Below are positions 9,635 to 18,423 of a DNA stretch of 64,000 nucleotides, piece by piece. Origin of the DNA: JAPOXR01 sp963664715 (GTDB taxonomy: Bacteria; Pseudomonadota; Alphaproteobacteria; Rhodobacterales; Rhodobacteraceae); the NCBI GenBank assembly GCA_963664715.2, contig CAXXUY010000003.1, positions 81,534 through 145,533 on the forward strand, given 5' to 3'. The position numbers and the translations under genes are program-made. The notes below the pieces were generated by a model. The model was not told the DNA's origin. It made no database searches and saw only the letters and a list, made by a program, of their open reading frames with translations. Numbering within the stretch: position 1 is the first letter of the stretch; each line of letters begins with the position of its first letter.

Positions 9635-10897
9635 ATGCTCGTTATACAACAGTTGCCGCGCCTGCCAACCTACGAATTGTTTGGGCATGTTCGAAGTTCG
9701 GGCCAGCATTTGGGCGCACTTGCCAGGTGTTTCTGGTCCAATCCCGCGTTCAACCTCATTCCCAGTGCCGGGCCTGCCATGTTCGCGGCATGCGGTGAAC
9801 TGGTCGAACGTTCCTGTTCGATCATGAACTCCACCCCGGAATGGGGAATCGAATCGGTCAGTTCCCGGGGATCGGATTATCCTGTCTCCCGGATCATCCG
9901 CCTTGAACTGCCATTCTGCAGGCTGCTCGAGTTCAGGGCTGATGGCAGGAAGCCGCCGGCTCGCAGGATGCTGCTGGTCGCACCATTGTCCGGCCATTAC
10001 CCAACCCTGGTCCGGAAAACCGTGAGATCCCTTCTTCCGGACTGCGAGATTTTCGTGACGGAATGGAAGAATGCACGGGACGTGCCGGTCGGAGACGGCA
10101 AGTTCGACGTGGAAGACTTCACCATGTACATCGCCGAATTCATTCGTCACCTTGGACCAGACATCCACGTCATCGCGGTGTGCCAGCCCGCACCCCTGGC
10201 ACTGGCGGCAGTCGCGGACCTCGCCCGAAGCGAACCCGCCGCACAGCCCCTTTCGCTGGTCCTGGTCGGCGGCCCGGTCGTACCGGACGCTGCGCCGACC
10301 AACGTCACCGATTTCGGCGACCGGGTAACGCAGGGCCAACTTGAGCATCTCCTGGTCCAGAGAGTCGGAGCCGGCCATGCCGGCCAGGGGCGTCTTGTAT
10401 TCCCCGGTTTCGTGCAACTGGCGTCGTTCATATCGATGAATCCCGATCTCCACTTCCTGTCGTATGTCAGGCAGATGGGCCGGATTTCGAGGGGAGACGC
10501 CCGGATCGATGACCGTCACAGCAGGTTCTATGACGAATATCTTGCCGTCATGGATATGGCTGCGGAATTCTATATCTCGACCGTCAACCGGTTGTTCAAG
10601 AACGGCGAGATTGCACAGAACAGGTTCACGGTCCAAGGCAGGCCGATCGACATCCGGCAGATTTCGAAGACTGCGGTCCTGACTGTTGAAGGCGGGAAAG
10701 ACGACATTTCGGCACCTGGCCAGAGCTCGGCCGTGCTGCCGATGCTCACCGGCATACCCGAGTCGATGAAGGCGTCGCATGTCGAGCCGACCGCGGGACA
10801 TTACGGGATCTTTTCCGGCGAGGCATGGCGCGATCGTATACGCCCGGTCGTGCTGGACTTCATCGACTCGCACATGCCGGCGGAAAGGAGCGGTTAA
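9635..10897 (+). CDS. phaZ: Intracellular polyhydroxyalkanoate depolymerase
   Basis: A 420-residue intracellular PHB/PHA depolymerase of the PhaZ1 type, which hydrolyses native granule polymer. APLSGHYPTLVRKTV, LLPDCEIFVTEWKNARDVP and DVEDFTMYIAEFIRHLGP are family blocks. The presumed catalytic cysteine is in HVIAVCQPAP, and the C-terminal PTAGHYGIFSG motif carries the His. It lacks a signal peptide, consistent with action on cytoplasmic granules. The long antisense frame across this gene is a shadow. It is divergent from phaC and is probably co-regulated through their short shared intergenic region. Confidence 0.92.
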   Translation: MLVIQQLPRLPTYELFGHVRSSGQHLGALARCFWSNPAFNLIPSAGPAMFAACGELVERSCSIMNSTPEWGIESVSSRGSDYPVSRIIRLELPFCRLLEFRADGRKPPARRMLLVAPLSGHYPTLVRKTVRSLLPDCEIFVTEWKNARDVPVGDGKFDVEDFTMYIAEFIRHLGPDIHVIAVCQPAPLALAAVADLARSEPAAQPLSLVLVGGPVVPDAAPTNVTDFGDRVTQGQLEHLLVQRVGAGHAGQGRLVFPGFVQLASFISMNPDLHFLSYVRQMGRISRGDARIDDRHSRFYDEYLAVMDMAAEFYISTVNRLFKNGEIAQNRFTVQGRPIDIRQISKTAVLTVEGGKDDISAPGQSSAVLPMLTGIPESMKASHVEPTAGHYGIFSGEAWRDRIRPVVLDFIDSHMPAERSG

Positions 10898-11020
10898 CGA
10901 CACTTCTCCGCGGCAAGCTGTCTGTGCTAAAGTTTGCCTGCTTTCGGCAACGGATCTCTCAACCGGTACGATGGTTTCCGCAGAATTGCGCCACGACAGG
11001 GCAGGCACAGGATTGGCGAC

Positions 11021-12802
11021 ATGAGTACGACGCTGGTCTCCGAATTCGGTCAGCCGATGCTCGTGCTGGCCGTTATCGCCGCAATGTTCGTGCTCTTCGT
11101 GCTGGAATCCTACCCGCCAACCGTGGTCGCAATTGCCGGTGCAGCCATTCTCCTGGCGACAGGCACGCTGCCCTACGAGGCTGCAATGTCGGTCTTCTCC
11201 AACCCGGCGCCGTGGACCATAGCCGCAATGTTCGTGCTCTCGGGCGCATTGGTCCGCACGGGTGTGCTTTCGGAATTTTCCGCCTGGATCGTACGCCAGG
11301 CAAAGGACAACCAGTTCGTTGCGTTGTTGGGCATGGCCGCCTTTGTCGTGACCGCATCGGCCTTCGTGAACAACACGCCGATCGTCGTCGTCATGATCCC
11401 GGTCGTCATCCATTTGTCCAGGCAAATCGGAACCAACTCTTCCAAGCTCCTGATACCGCTGTCCTACATGTCGATTCTGGGGGGAGTCTGCACGCTGATT
11501 GGCACCTCCACCAACCTGATCGTGGACGGTGTTGCCCGCGAGGCCGGACTTGAGCCGTTCACATTGTTCGAGATCACGCCGCTTGCCGTCCTCCTCGTTG
11601 CATTCGGAGCGCTCTATCTCGCGATAGTCGGCCCGTGGCTGCTTCCCGACCGGGAAACGCTTGGAGAATTGCTTCGCGACCGGTCGACGATGAAGTTCTT
11701 CACGGAACTGGTCATTCCGCAGGGCAGCACGCTGGTCGGTTGCAATCCAGGAGAGGTTGATCTCCTTGCCAACGAAAAGGCCCGGGTCATTGACATAATC
11801 AGGGAGGGCAGGCGTTTCGGGAGGGATACGTCAGGCATCACGCTGCAGGAGGGGGACCGAATCGTCCTCCGGACCGCCGCGGCCGAGGTTCTCGGTCTCA
11901 AGGAAAGCGGCAGCATGCTGACCGCAGACAAGATTTCATCCCGTGAATCGCGCACCGTGGAGGTGTTGATCTCGCCGAGATGCCGGATGGTGCACAAGAC
12001 GATCGGTTCGCTCGACCTGACAGGGAGATACGGGATCTATGTCCTGGCTGTTCACCGGCCCAGAGCTGTCGCATCCATCGGACAAATCGAAGGTGTCGAG
12101 GTCGCCATCGGCGATACCCTGTTGATTGAGGGCGTTCCAGCGGACATCCGTAGATTCGCCCAGGAGCAGGACGTGTCGGAAATTGCCGAACCGGCAGTGC
12201 GATCCTACAGGCGTAACAAGGCCCCGATTGCCTTTCTCGCGATGGCGGCTCTCGTGGTGCTCGCGGCACTGCAGGTCGCTCCTATCATGACACTGGCGGT
12301 AATTGCTGTCGCAGTCGTTCTCATCACCCGGTGCATCGATGTCGAGGAGGCCTTGTCATCGGTTGACGGCAAACTGATAGTCCTGATTTTCTCGATGCTT
12401 GCAGTGGGCGGCGCGATGAACTCGTCAGGGGCCGCGGCTCTGGTTGCCAATTCGGTGGCGCCGTTTCTGCTCGGGCTGCATCCTGTGCTCGTGGTCTGGG
12501 CCGTGTTCCTGCTGACATCAATGCTGACCGAAATGGTTTCAAACAACGCAGTGGCCGTCGTCATGACTCCTCTGGCCATCGGTGTTGCCACTGCCATCGG
12601 CGTTGACCCGCGCCCGCTTGTCATTACGGTCATGGTCGCGGCTTCGGCAAGTTTCGCGACGCCGATCGGCTACCAGACAAACACGCTGGTGTACGGCCCT
12701 GGTGGATACAGTTTTATCGATTTCATTCGAATCGGCCTGCCGCTAAACCTGTGCATCGGGATATTGACCAGCCTGCTGGTCCCATTGTTCTGGCCTCTAT
12801 AG
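11021..12802 (+). CDS. SLC13/DASS-type permease with two RCK_C (TrkA-C) domains
   Basis: A 593-residue inner-membrane protein. Hydrophobic segments fill residues 10-200 and 400-593. The middle part (about 210-385) contains two soluble TrkA-C/RCK_C-like domains with the TGRYGIYVLAVHRP and GDTLLIEG strands. The paired motifs VNNTPIVVVMIPVV and VSNNAVAVVMTPLA, plus LIGTSTNLIV and ATPIGYQTNTLVYGPGGY, are the two inverted-repeat substrate/sodium motifs of the SLC13 group. ATG 11021 is chosen because upstream residues are not family-like. The substrate could be a dicarboxylate, sulfate or another anion; the cytoplasmic domains suggest ligand gating. Confidence 0.85.
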   Translation: MSTTLVSEFGQPMLVLAVIAAMFVLFVLESYPPTVVAIAGAAILLATGTLPYEAAMSVFSNPAPWTIAAMFVLSGALVRTGVLSEFSAWIVRQAKDNQFVALLGMAAFVVTASAFVNNTPIVVVMIPVVIHLSRQIGTNSSKLLIPLSYMSILGGVCTLIGTSTNLIVDGVAREAGLEPFTLFEITPLAVLLVAFGALYLAIVGPWLLPDRETLGELLRDRSTMKFFTELVIPQGSTLVGCNPGEVDLLANEKARVIDIIREGRRFGRDTSGITLQEGDRIVLRTAAAEVLGLKESGSMLTADKISSRESRTVEVLISPRCRMVHKTIGSLDLTGRYGIYVLAVHRPRAVASIGQIEGVEVAIGDTLLIEGVPADIRRFAQEQDVSEIAEPAVRSYRRNKAPIAFLAMAALVVLAALQVAPIMTLAVIAVAVVLITRCIDVEEALSSVDGKLIVLIFSMLAVGGAMNSSGAAALVANSVAPFLLGLHPVLVVWAVFLLTSMLTEMVSNNAVAVVMTPLAIGVATAIGVDPRPLVITVMVAASASFATPIGYQTNTLVYGPGGYSFIDFIRIGLPLNLCIGILTSLLVPLFWPL

Positions 12803-12915
12803 GCATTGGAGAGTACGAGGGCGGCCATACCGGCCCAGGCATTCCCGGCCGGGAATGCAGCACAGAGGGTTAACCGGGCCGTCCCCTGTGGACGCTCAAG
12901 GTGCAGGATTACCAC

Positions 12916-13554
12916 ATGCGCAATTTTACAGTGGCTATCGACGGTCCCGCCGCGGCAGGAAAGGGAACGATTGGACGGGCGCTTGCGTCACGATTCGGCT
13001 TTGCCCACCTTGACACGGGACTGCTCTACAGGGCAGTCGCCCGCAAGCTCCTTGAAACCGGACAGCCGAACGATGCCGAATCTGCCACCCGAATTGCTCG
13101 CAGCCTGGACCCGGCGGACATCAACTCGGCCGGATTGCGCACCCGGGAAGTGACCCGCGAATCCTCGAGGATCGCAGCCATCCCGGAGGTCCGCTGGGCG
13201 TTGCTCGGTTTCCAGCGAAACTTTTGCCAGCGCGCAGGAGGGGCCGTGCTTGACGGCAGGGATATCGCCACCGTCATTGCACCGAACGCCGATCTGAAGC
13301 TCTTCGTCACTGCCGACGACCTGGTCAGGGCGCGCAGGCGACAAAAGGAACTGACCGAATCGGGGTTGCGGGTGACCTTCGACGACGTCCTTGCAGACCT
13401 GCAGGAAAGGGACCGCCGGGACGAGAGAAGGGGTCTGGCAGCCCTCACGAGGGCGGAAGATGCGATATTGCTTGACACGACCGAGTTGAGTATTGCAGAG
13501 GCGGTCGAGAAAGCGGCAGCAGCCGTGGCGGAGAAATTCGATGCGGTTCGGTGA
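12916..13554 (+). CDS. cmk: Cytidylate kinase
   Basis: A 212-residue (d)CMP kinase of nucleotide metabolism. It has the P-loop GPAAAGKGTIG at residues 9-19, the HLDTGLLYRAVA motif of CMP kinases, LDGRDIATVIAPNADLKLFVTA, and the lid RRRQKEL. ATG 12916 is preferred to GTG 12901. It starts the conserved cmk-rpsA-ihfB block. In most alphaproteobacteria aroA sits directly upstream; here a permease does, and aroA is at the right end of the window. Confidence 0.95.
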   Translation: MRNFTVAIDGPAAAGKGTIGRALASRFGFAHLDTGLLYRAVARKLLETGQPNDAESATRIARSLDPADINSAGLRTREVTRESSRIAAIPEVRWALLGFQRNFCQRAGGAVLDGRDIATVIAPNADLKLFVTADDLVRARRRQKELTESGLRVTFDDVLADLQERDRRDERRGLAALTRAEDAILLDTTELSIAEAVEKAAAAVAEKFDAVR

Positions 13555-13656
13555 AACCGGGCCGTCGGTTTTGTTTGTACACGGTCGATGACTGCAAATC
13601 CAACGGAAGCGGCCGACCTGTCTTCGCCGCTACAATGAAGGGGAGCGTCTGGATCC

Positions 13657-15378
13657 TTGTCCCAAGATGTCACGACTGAAAACTCAATGATGCAACAGTT
13701 TGAAGCCCTTCTCGAAGAGAGCTTCAACGCCACCACGCCCAAGGAAGGGAGAGTGGTCAAAGGCAAGATAATTGCAATCGAAGCCGGCCATGCGGTCGTA
13801 GACATCGGTTACAAGATGGAAGGCCGGATTGAACTCAGGGAATTCTCCGGCCCGGGAGAACTCGAAGAGGTCAATGTCGGTGACGATGTCGAGGTCTTCC
13901 TCGACCGTGTCGAGGATGCCCGGAGCGAAGCCGTAATTTCGAGGGACAAGGCACGCAGGGAAGAAGCCTGGGACCGGCTCGAAAAGGCGTTTGAAGTGGA
14001 TGCCAAGGTCGAAGGTGCAATATTCAACCGGGTCAAGGGCGGATTCACTGTTGATCTGGGCGGGGCAATCGCATTCTTGCCAGGATCCCAGGTCGATGTC
14101 CGTCCGGTGCGGGATGCCTCGGCGCTGATGGGAATCAAGCAGCCATTCCAGATCCTGAAACTCAATCGCCGTCTGAACAACATCGTCGTGTCGCGAAGAG
14201 CGATCCTGGAAGAGAACAGGGCCGAACAGCGCGCCGAGATCATCAACCGTCTCAATGAGGGCGACACGGTGGACGGGGTGGTCAAGAACATCACGGACTA
14301 CGGCGCATTCGTCGACCTCGGCGGGGTTGACGGCCTTCTCCACGTCACGGACATGGCCTGGCGGCGTGTGAATCACCCTTCGGAAATCCTGAAGATCGGT
14401 GAAACCGTCGCTGTTCAGGTCATAAGGATCAAGCGGGACACCCACAGGATCTCACTGGGCATCAAGCAACTGCAGCAGGATCCCTGGACGACAGTCGAGG
14501 AGAAGTTCCCGATCGGGTCCAGGCATATCGGAACCGTGACCAATATCACCGATTACGGTGCCTTCGTCGAACTCGACCAGGGCGTTGAAGGACTTGTCCA
14601 CAAATCCGAGATGTCTTGGACGAAGAAGAACGTCGATGCCGGCAAGATCGTGTCGACCTCCCAGCAGGTCGAGGTGATGGTACTGGGGATCGACCTTTCG
14701 AAGCGCAGGGTGTCGCTTGGACTGAAACAGACCATGGAGAATCCCTGGAAAGCCTTCGCCGAAGAGCATTCGGTCGGCGACAAGATACGGGGCGAGGTCA
14801 AGACCGTCACCGAATTCGGTGTCTTCGTGGGTCTGGACGAGGATATCGACGGCATGATTCACCTTTCGGAACTGACATGGGATCGAACTGGTGAGGACGC
14901 GCTGAAGGAATTCAGGAAGGGCGACATGGTCGAAGCCGTGGTTTCGGAAATCGATGTCAACCAGGAACGTGTTGCCCTCTCGATAAAGGACTTGTCGGCT
15001 GATCCTTTTTCCGAGGCGACCACCGGGATCAAGCGCGGCTCCATCATCTCGGTTCAGGTGTCCGCCATCGAGGACAACGGCATCGAGGTCACCTACAACG
15101 GCGTCAAGAGCTTCATCCGACGGTCCGATCTCAGCACCGAGCGTTCCGAGCAAAGGCCCGACCGGTTCAATGTCGGAGACGTTGTCGACGTAAGAGTGAC
15201 CGCACTCGACAACAGGACGAGAAAGCTCAACGTGTCGATCAAGTCGCGTGAAATCACCGAGGCCAAGGAGGCAGTCGAGCAGTACGGGTCATCCGATGCC
15301 GGTGCTTCGCTGGGCGACATTCTGGGGGCAGCTCTCAGAAGCAAGGACGAAAGCACGAAGGCGGAAGACAGCTCCTGA
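13657..15378 (+). CDS. rpsA: 30S ribosomal protein S1
   Basis: A 573-residue S1 with six OB-fold S1 repeats. Conserved turns such as GAFVDLGGVDGLLHVTDMAW, GAFVELDQGVEGLVHKSEM and GVFVGLDEDIDGMIHLSEL mark repeats 3 to 5. It binds mRNA and brings it to the ribosome. The likely start is TTG at 13657 with GGGGAG about 10 nt upstream; the first in-frame ATG (13687) has no ribosome binding site. A weak start codon fits the known autogenous control of S1 but is not proof of it. The order cmk-rpsA-ihfB is the usual alphaproteobacterial one. Confidence 0.95.
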   Translation: MSQDVTTENSMMQQFEALLEESFNATTPKEGRVVKGKIIAIEAGHAVVDIGYKMEGRIELREFSGPGELEEVNVGDDVEVFLDRVEDARSEAVISRDKARREEAWDRLEKAFEVDAKVEGAIFNRVKGGFTVDLGGAIAFLPGSQVDVRPVRDASALMGIKQPFQILKLNRRLNNIVVSRRAILEENRAEQRAEIINRLNEGDTVDGVVKNITDYGAFVDLGGVDGLLHVTDMAWRRVNHPSEILKIGETVAVQVIRIKRDTHRISLGIKQLQQDPWTTVEEKFPIGSRHIGTVTNITDYGAFVELDQGVEGLVHKSEMSWTKKNVDAGKIVSTSQQVEVMVLGIDLSKRRVSLGLKQTMENPWKAFAEEHSVGDKIRGEVKTVTEFGVFVGLDEDIDGMIHLSELTWDRTGEDALKEFRKGDMVEAVVSEIDVNQERVALSIKDLSADPFSEATTGIKRGSIISVQVSAIEDNGIEVTYNGVKSFIRRSDLSTERSEQRPDRFNVGDVVDVRVTALDNRTRKLNVSIKSREITEAKEAVEQYGSSDAGASLGDILGAALRSKDESTKAEDSS

Positions 15379-15565
15379 TCATCCCGGCGCCCGGGCAGCG
15401 GCGGATTCCCTGCCCAATCAGTTAATGGTCGTCATGTCATTGACGGTTTCGCTTCATTGTGCACAAATGGCGCATTGAAATTCACTCACCGGTTTTGTCC
15501 GCGTCCAGAGCCTCGACACGCGGACCAGCCGGGGCTGTGGACGGAGACCTGCAAAGGATGATGGA

Positions 15566-15844
15566 ATGAACCGCAACGACCTGATTCAAGAGATTCAAAG
15601 AAACAATCCTGAACTGCGCCACAGTGAAGTCAAACGCGTGGTCAACGCGATTTTCGACGAGATCGCTCAAACCATGTATGACGGCAACCGCATGGAAATA
15701 CGCGGCTTCGGCGTCTTCTCTGCGAGGCAAAGAAGAGCAAAGATCGGCCGCAACCCGCGGACCGGCGCATCCGTCTATGTTGCCCCGAAATCCGTCCCGT
15801 TCTTCAAATCCGGCAAGCTAATACGCGATCGGCTCAACTCCTGA
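15566..15844 (+). CDS. ihfB: Integration host factor, beta subunit
   Basis: A 92-residue DNA-bending protein of the HU/IHF family, which pairs with IHF-alpha. The start MNRNDLIQEI, the beta-specific FGVFSARQRRAKIGRNP stretch and the intercalating-proline arm RNPRTGASVYV identify the beta subunit. It lies 187 bp downstream of rpsA, as in most proteobacteria. The start is supported by AAAGGATG upstream of the ATG. Confidence 0.95.
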   Translation: MNRNDLIQEIQRNNPELRHSEVKRVVNAIFDEIAQTMYDGNRMEIRGFGVFSARQRRAKIGRNPRTGASVYVAPKSVPFFKSGKLIRDRLNS

Positions 15845-15871
15845 TCCGGGTTGCCAGCGTCCCGACCTTCG

Positions 15872-16213
15872 ATGCTGATCATCCGCTGGGCATTCCTTTT
15901 CATCGTCGGACTGGTGCTTATCGTGCTGGCGGTCGCCAATCGGGACCCGGTGGCACTCCGCATACTGCCAGATGAACTCGCCCATCTTGCACCGATTCCG
16001 GGGGCGGTAACCATGCCCTTGTTTCTTGCAATTTTTGCTGGAATCATCATTGGACTGCTGATCGGTTTTTTCTGGGAGTGGCTGCGCGAGCGCAAACACA
16101 GGATGAACGAGATTGCACAACAGCGTGAAATTTCCCGACTCGAGAACCAGGTCGACGGACTCAAGAAGGAAAAGGCAGGCGACCAGGACAGCATACTTGC
16201 GCTGCTCGACTGA
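15872..16213 (+). CDS. LapA/DUF1049-domain small membrane protein
   Basis: A 113-residue inner-membrane protein with two transmembrane helices (about residues 4-22 and 44-66) joined by a short loop, followed by a cytoplasmic coiled-coil-like tail (REISRLENQVDGLKKEK). The AVANRDPVALRILP motif after the first helix is the LapA/DUF1049 signature. E. coli LapA works with LapB/LapC in control of lipopolysaccharide synthesis; that role is only inferred here. It sits between ihfB and trpF, its usual place in alphaproteobacteria. ATG 15872 is used rather than the upstream TTG at 15851. Confidence 0.85.
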   Translation: MLIIRWAFLFIVGLVLIVLAVANRDPVALRILPDELAHLAPIPGAVTMPLFLAIFAGIIIGLLIGFFWEWLRERKHRMNEIAQQREISRLENQVDGLKKEKAGDQDSILALLD

Positions 16214-16237
16214 GTTTCCGTACTGAAGCAGTCTATC

Positions 16238-16879
16238 ATGGAACCGGTAAGGGTAAAGATATGTGGACTGTCGGAGCCCGGCGATGTCGAGTTTGCCGTG
16301 GCGGCCGGGGCCGATTATGTCGGTTTCGTATTCTTTCCGCGTTCACCGCGCCATGTTTCTCCAGGCAGGATCCGGGATCTTGCAGGTGCCGCCGGGCAAG
16401 CAACGACAGTGGCACTCATGGTCAATCCACCCGACCGCGAAGTCGACAGCATCCTGCAGGAATCCTCGCTGGGCATGATCCAGCTGCACGGCACCGAACC
16501 ACCCGAAAGGGTCCGGAGTATCGGCGAGGAATTTGGCGTGCCTGTCATGAAGGCCGTGGGGCTGGAAGACGAATCGGATCTCGGCGCCATCGATGACTAC
16601 TCCCTGGTAGCGGACCAGTTGCTGATCGACACGAAGGCAGTCCCTGGTGCCAGCCGGCCGGGCGGATCAGGCATCAGTTTCGACTGGACGCTGATCAAGG
16701 ACCGGGAGTGGAAACTGCCGTGGCTGCTTGCAGGCGGGCTTGACGCGGGCAATGTCGCCGCGGCCATCCATGCAACGAGAGCAAGGCAGGTCGATGTCTC
16801 CACGGGGGTCGAATCCTCTCCGGGCAAGAAGGACCGGTCCAAGATTGCAGAATTCATCAAGGCAGCGAAAGGCCACTGA
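16238..16879 (+). CDS. trpF: Phosphoribosylanthranilate isomerase
   Basis: A 213-residue (beta/alpha)8-barrel enzyme of tryptophan synthesis. The N-terminal VKICGLSEPGDVEFA contains the catalytic cysteine, and ADYVGFVFFPRSPRHV, MIQLHGTEPPE, LLAGGLDAGNV and VDVSTGVESSPGKKD are all family motifs, the last forming the phosphate site. It is followed after 1 bp by trpB, so the two are almost certainly co-transcribed and translationally coupled. Confidence 0.96.
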   Translation: MEPVRVKICGLSEPGDVEFAVAAGADYVGFVFFPRSPRHVSPGRIRDLAGAAGQATTVALMVNPPDREVDSILQESSLGMIQLHGTEPPERVRSIGEEFGVPVMKAVGLEDESDLGAIDDYSLVADQLLIDTKAVPGASRPGGSGISFDWTLIKDREWKLPWLLAGGLDAGNVAAAIHATRARQVDVSTGVESSPGKKDRSKIAEFIKAAKGH

Positions 16880-16880
16880 C

Positions 16881-18110
16881 ATGCAAACCGAACTGGCCAA
16901 CACATTCATGGGCGGACCGGACGAACGCGGTTTCTTCGGAGACTTCGGCGGCCGGTTTGTGTCCGAAACACTGATGCCGTTGATCCTTGACCTCGAGGAG
17001 GAATTCGGAAGGGCGCGCACGGACCCGGATTTCTGGGCGGAAATGGACGAACTCTGGGAACACTATGTGGGACGGCCATCACCGCTTTACCTTGCGGAGA
17101 GGTTGACCGAGCAATTCGGCGGAGCCCGGGTCTACATGAAGCGCGACGAGCTCAACCATACCGGGGCACACAAGATCAACAACGTGCTTGGACAGATCCT
17201 GCTTGCCCGCCGCATGGGCAAGACCAGGATCATTGCCGAGACCGGTGCCGGGCAGCACGGCGTGGCGACCGCCACCGTCTGTGCCCGTTTCGGACTTGAA
17301 TGCATCGTCTACATGGGTGTCCATGACGTCGAAAGGCAGGAGCCGAACGTGTTCCGGATGCGGTTGCTTGGTGCGGAGGTCATTCCGGTCACTTCCGGGC
17401 GAGGAACTCTCAAGGACGCGATGAACGATGCACTGCGCGACTGGGTCACAAATGTGCGGAACACATTCTACTGCATCGGGACCGTGGCCGGCCCGCACCC
17501 CTACCCGGTCATGGTTCGCGAGTTCCAGTCCATAATCGGCCGGGAAGCGAAGCAGCAGATGCTGGAACGCGAAGGGCGGTTGCCGGACACGGTCATTGCC
17601 TGCATCGGCGGCGGATCGAACGCGATGGGCCTGTTCCATCACTTCCTTGACGACCGGGACGTAAGGATCATCGGGGTCGAGGCAGGAGGCAAGGGCGTAG
17701 ATGACAGGATGGAGCATTGCGCCTCTCTCACCGGCGGACGGCCGGGTGTCCTGCATGGCAACAAGACCTACCTGCTGCAGGATGAAGACGGGCAGATTCT
17801 GGAAGGGTATTCCATATCGGCCGGCCTGGATTATCCGGGTATCGGGCCGGAGCATTCGTGGCTTCACCAGACAGGCCGGGCCGAATACGTCGCAATCACC
17901 GATCAGGAAGCACTGGATGCATTCCAGCTATGCTGCTCGCTGGAGGGAATAATCCCGGCTCTGGAGCCATGCCATGCGCTGGCCCACGTCGCCAAGATTG
18001 CCGGCGATCTTCCTGAAGATCACCTCATTTGCATGAACATGTGCGGCCGGGGTGACAAGGACATATTCACGGTCGCGCGGGCGCTCGGACTGGATATCAA
18101 GACCGGGTAA
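16881..18110 (+). CDS. trpB: Tryptophan synthase beta chain
   Basis: A 409-residue PLP enzyme that condenses indole with L-serine. K98 in LNHTGAHKINN is the Schiff-base lysine, GGGSNAMGLFHHF is the phosphate loop, and EGYSISAGLDYPGIGPEHSWL is the TrpB signature. ATG 16881 is chosen; the open frame upstream overlaps trpF. TrpB normally works in a complex with TrpA, but no trpA follows here. A long perfect palindrome and a LysR gene come next, so trpA must lie elsewhere. Confidence 0.96.
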   Translation: MQTELANTFMGGPDERGFFGDFGGRFVSETLMPLILDLEEEFGRARTDPDFWAEMDELWEHYVGRPSPLYLAERLTEQFGGARVYMKRDELNHTGAHKINNVLGQILLARRMGKTRIIAETGAGQHGVATATVCARFGLECIVYMGVHDVERQEPNVFRMRLLGAEVIPVTSGRGTLKDAMNDALRDWVTNVRNTFYCIGTVAGPHPYPVMVREFQSIIGREAKQQMLEREGRLPDTVIACIGGGSNAMGLFHHFLDDRDVRIIGVEAGGKGVDDRMEHCASLTGGRPGVLHGNKTYLLQDEDGQILEGYSISAGLDYPGIGPEHSWLHQTGRAEYVAITDQEALDAFQLCCSLEGIIPALEPCHALAHVAKIAGDLPEDHLICMNMCGRGDKDIFTVARALGLDIKTG

Positions 18111-18132
18111 ACCGGGGCCTTGGAAAATCCTG

Positions 18133-18168
18133 GGGGCCGGGCTTCGGCCATGGCCGAAGCCCGGCCCC
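18133..18168. repeat. 36-bp perfect palindrome after trpB (terminator-like)
   Basis: Bases 18133-18168 equal their own reverse complement, with the centre between 18150 and 18151. Each arm begins GGGGCCGGGCTTCGGCC. It starts 22 bp after the trpB stop. It would form a very stable hairpin in RNA from either strand, but no T-run follows on either side, so it may act as a transcript-end stabiliser, a factor-assisted terminator or an interspersed repeat. The rest of the 313-bp interval up to the LysR gene shows no gene. Confidence 0.75.
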
Positions 18169-18423
18169 GGTATCGATCGTTACATCAACACGGCCATCCG
18201 CCCGTGCAGCTGTGTCAAGCCCGACTGTACATGACAGCAAGACCAGTCCTTTCAGATCTTCCGCCAGTCTGCCTGCATTGTCATCGAACGATGGTCCGGC
18301 AATGCGGCACCGGGATTGTCCTGACCTTTCACTGTTCAAGAGACGGAGAACCGGCAGTTGTGATCAAATCGGGTCGATTATCAGGGTATTTCCAGGCAAA
18401 CCATCCCAACATGATCCGGAAAT

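Noticed and set aside
10586..10600. Palindrome CAACCGGTTG as a second LacI operator
   Set aside because: It lies inside the phaZ coding sequence, lacks the TGCAA/TTGCA arms and is far from the LacI cluster.
9509..11425. A 638-codon minus-strand open frame
   Set aside because: It is antisense to phaZ and the permease, has no domain features and low-complexity composition; the plus-strand genes are certain.
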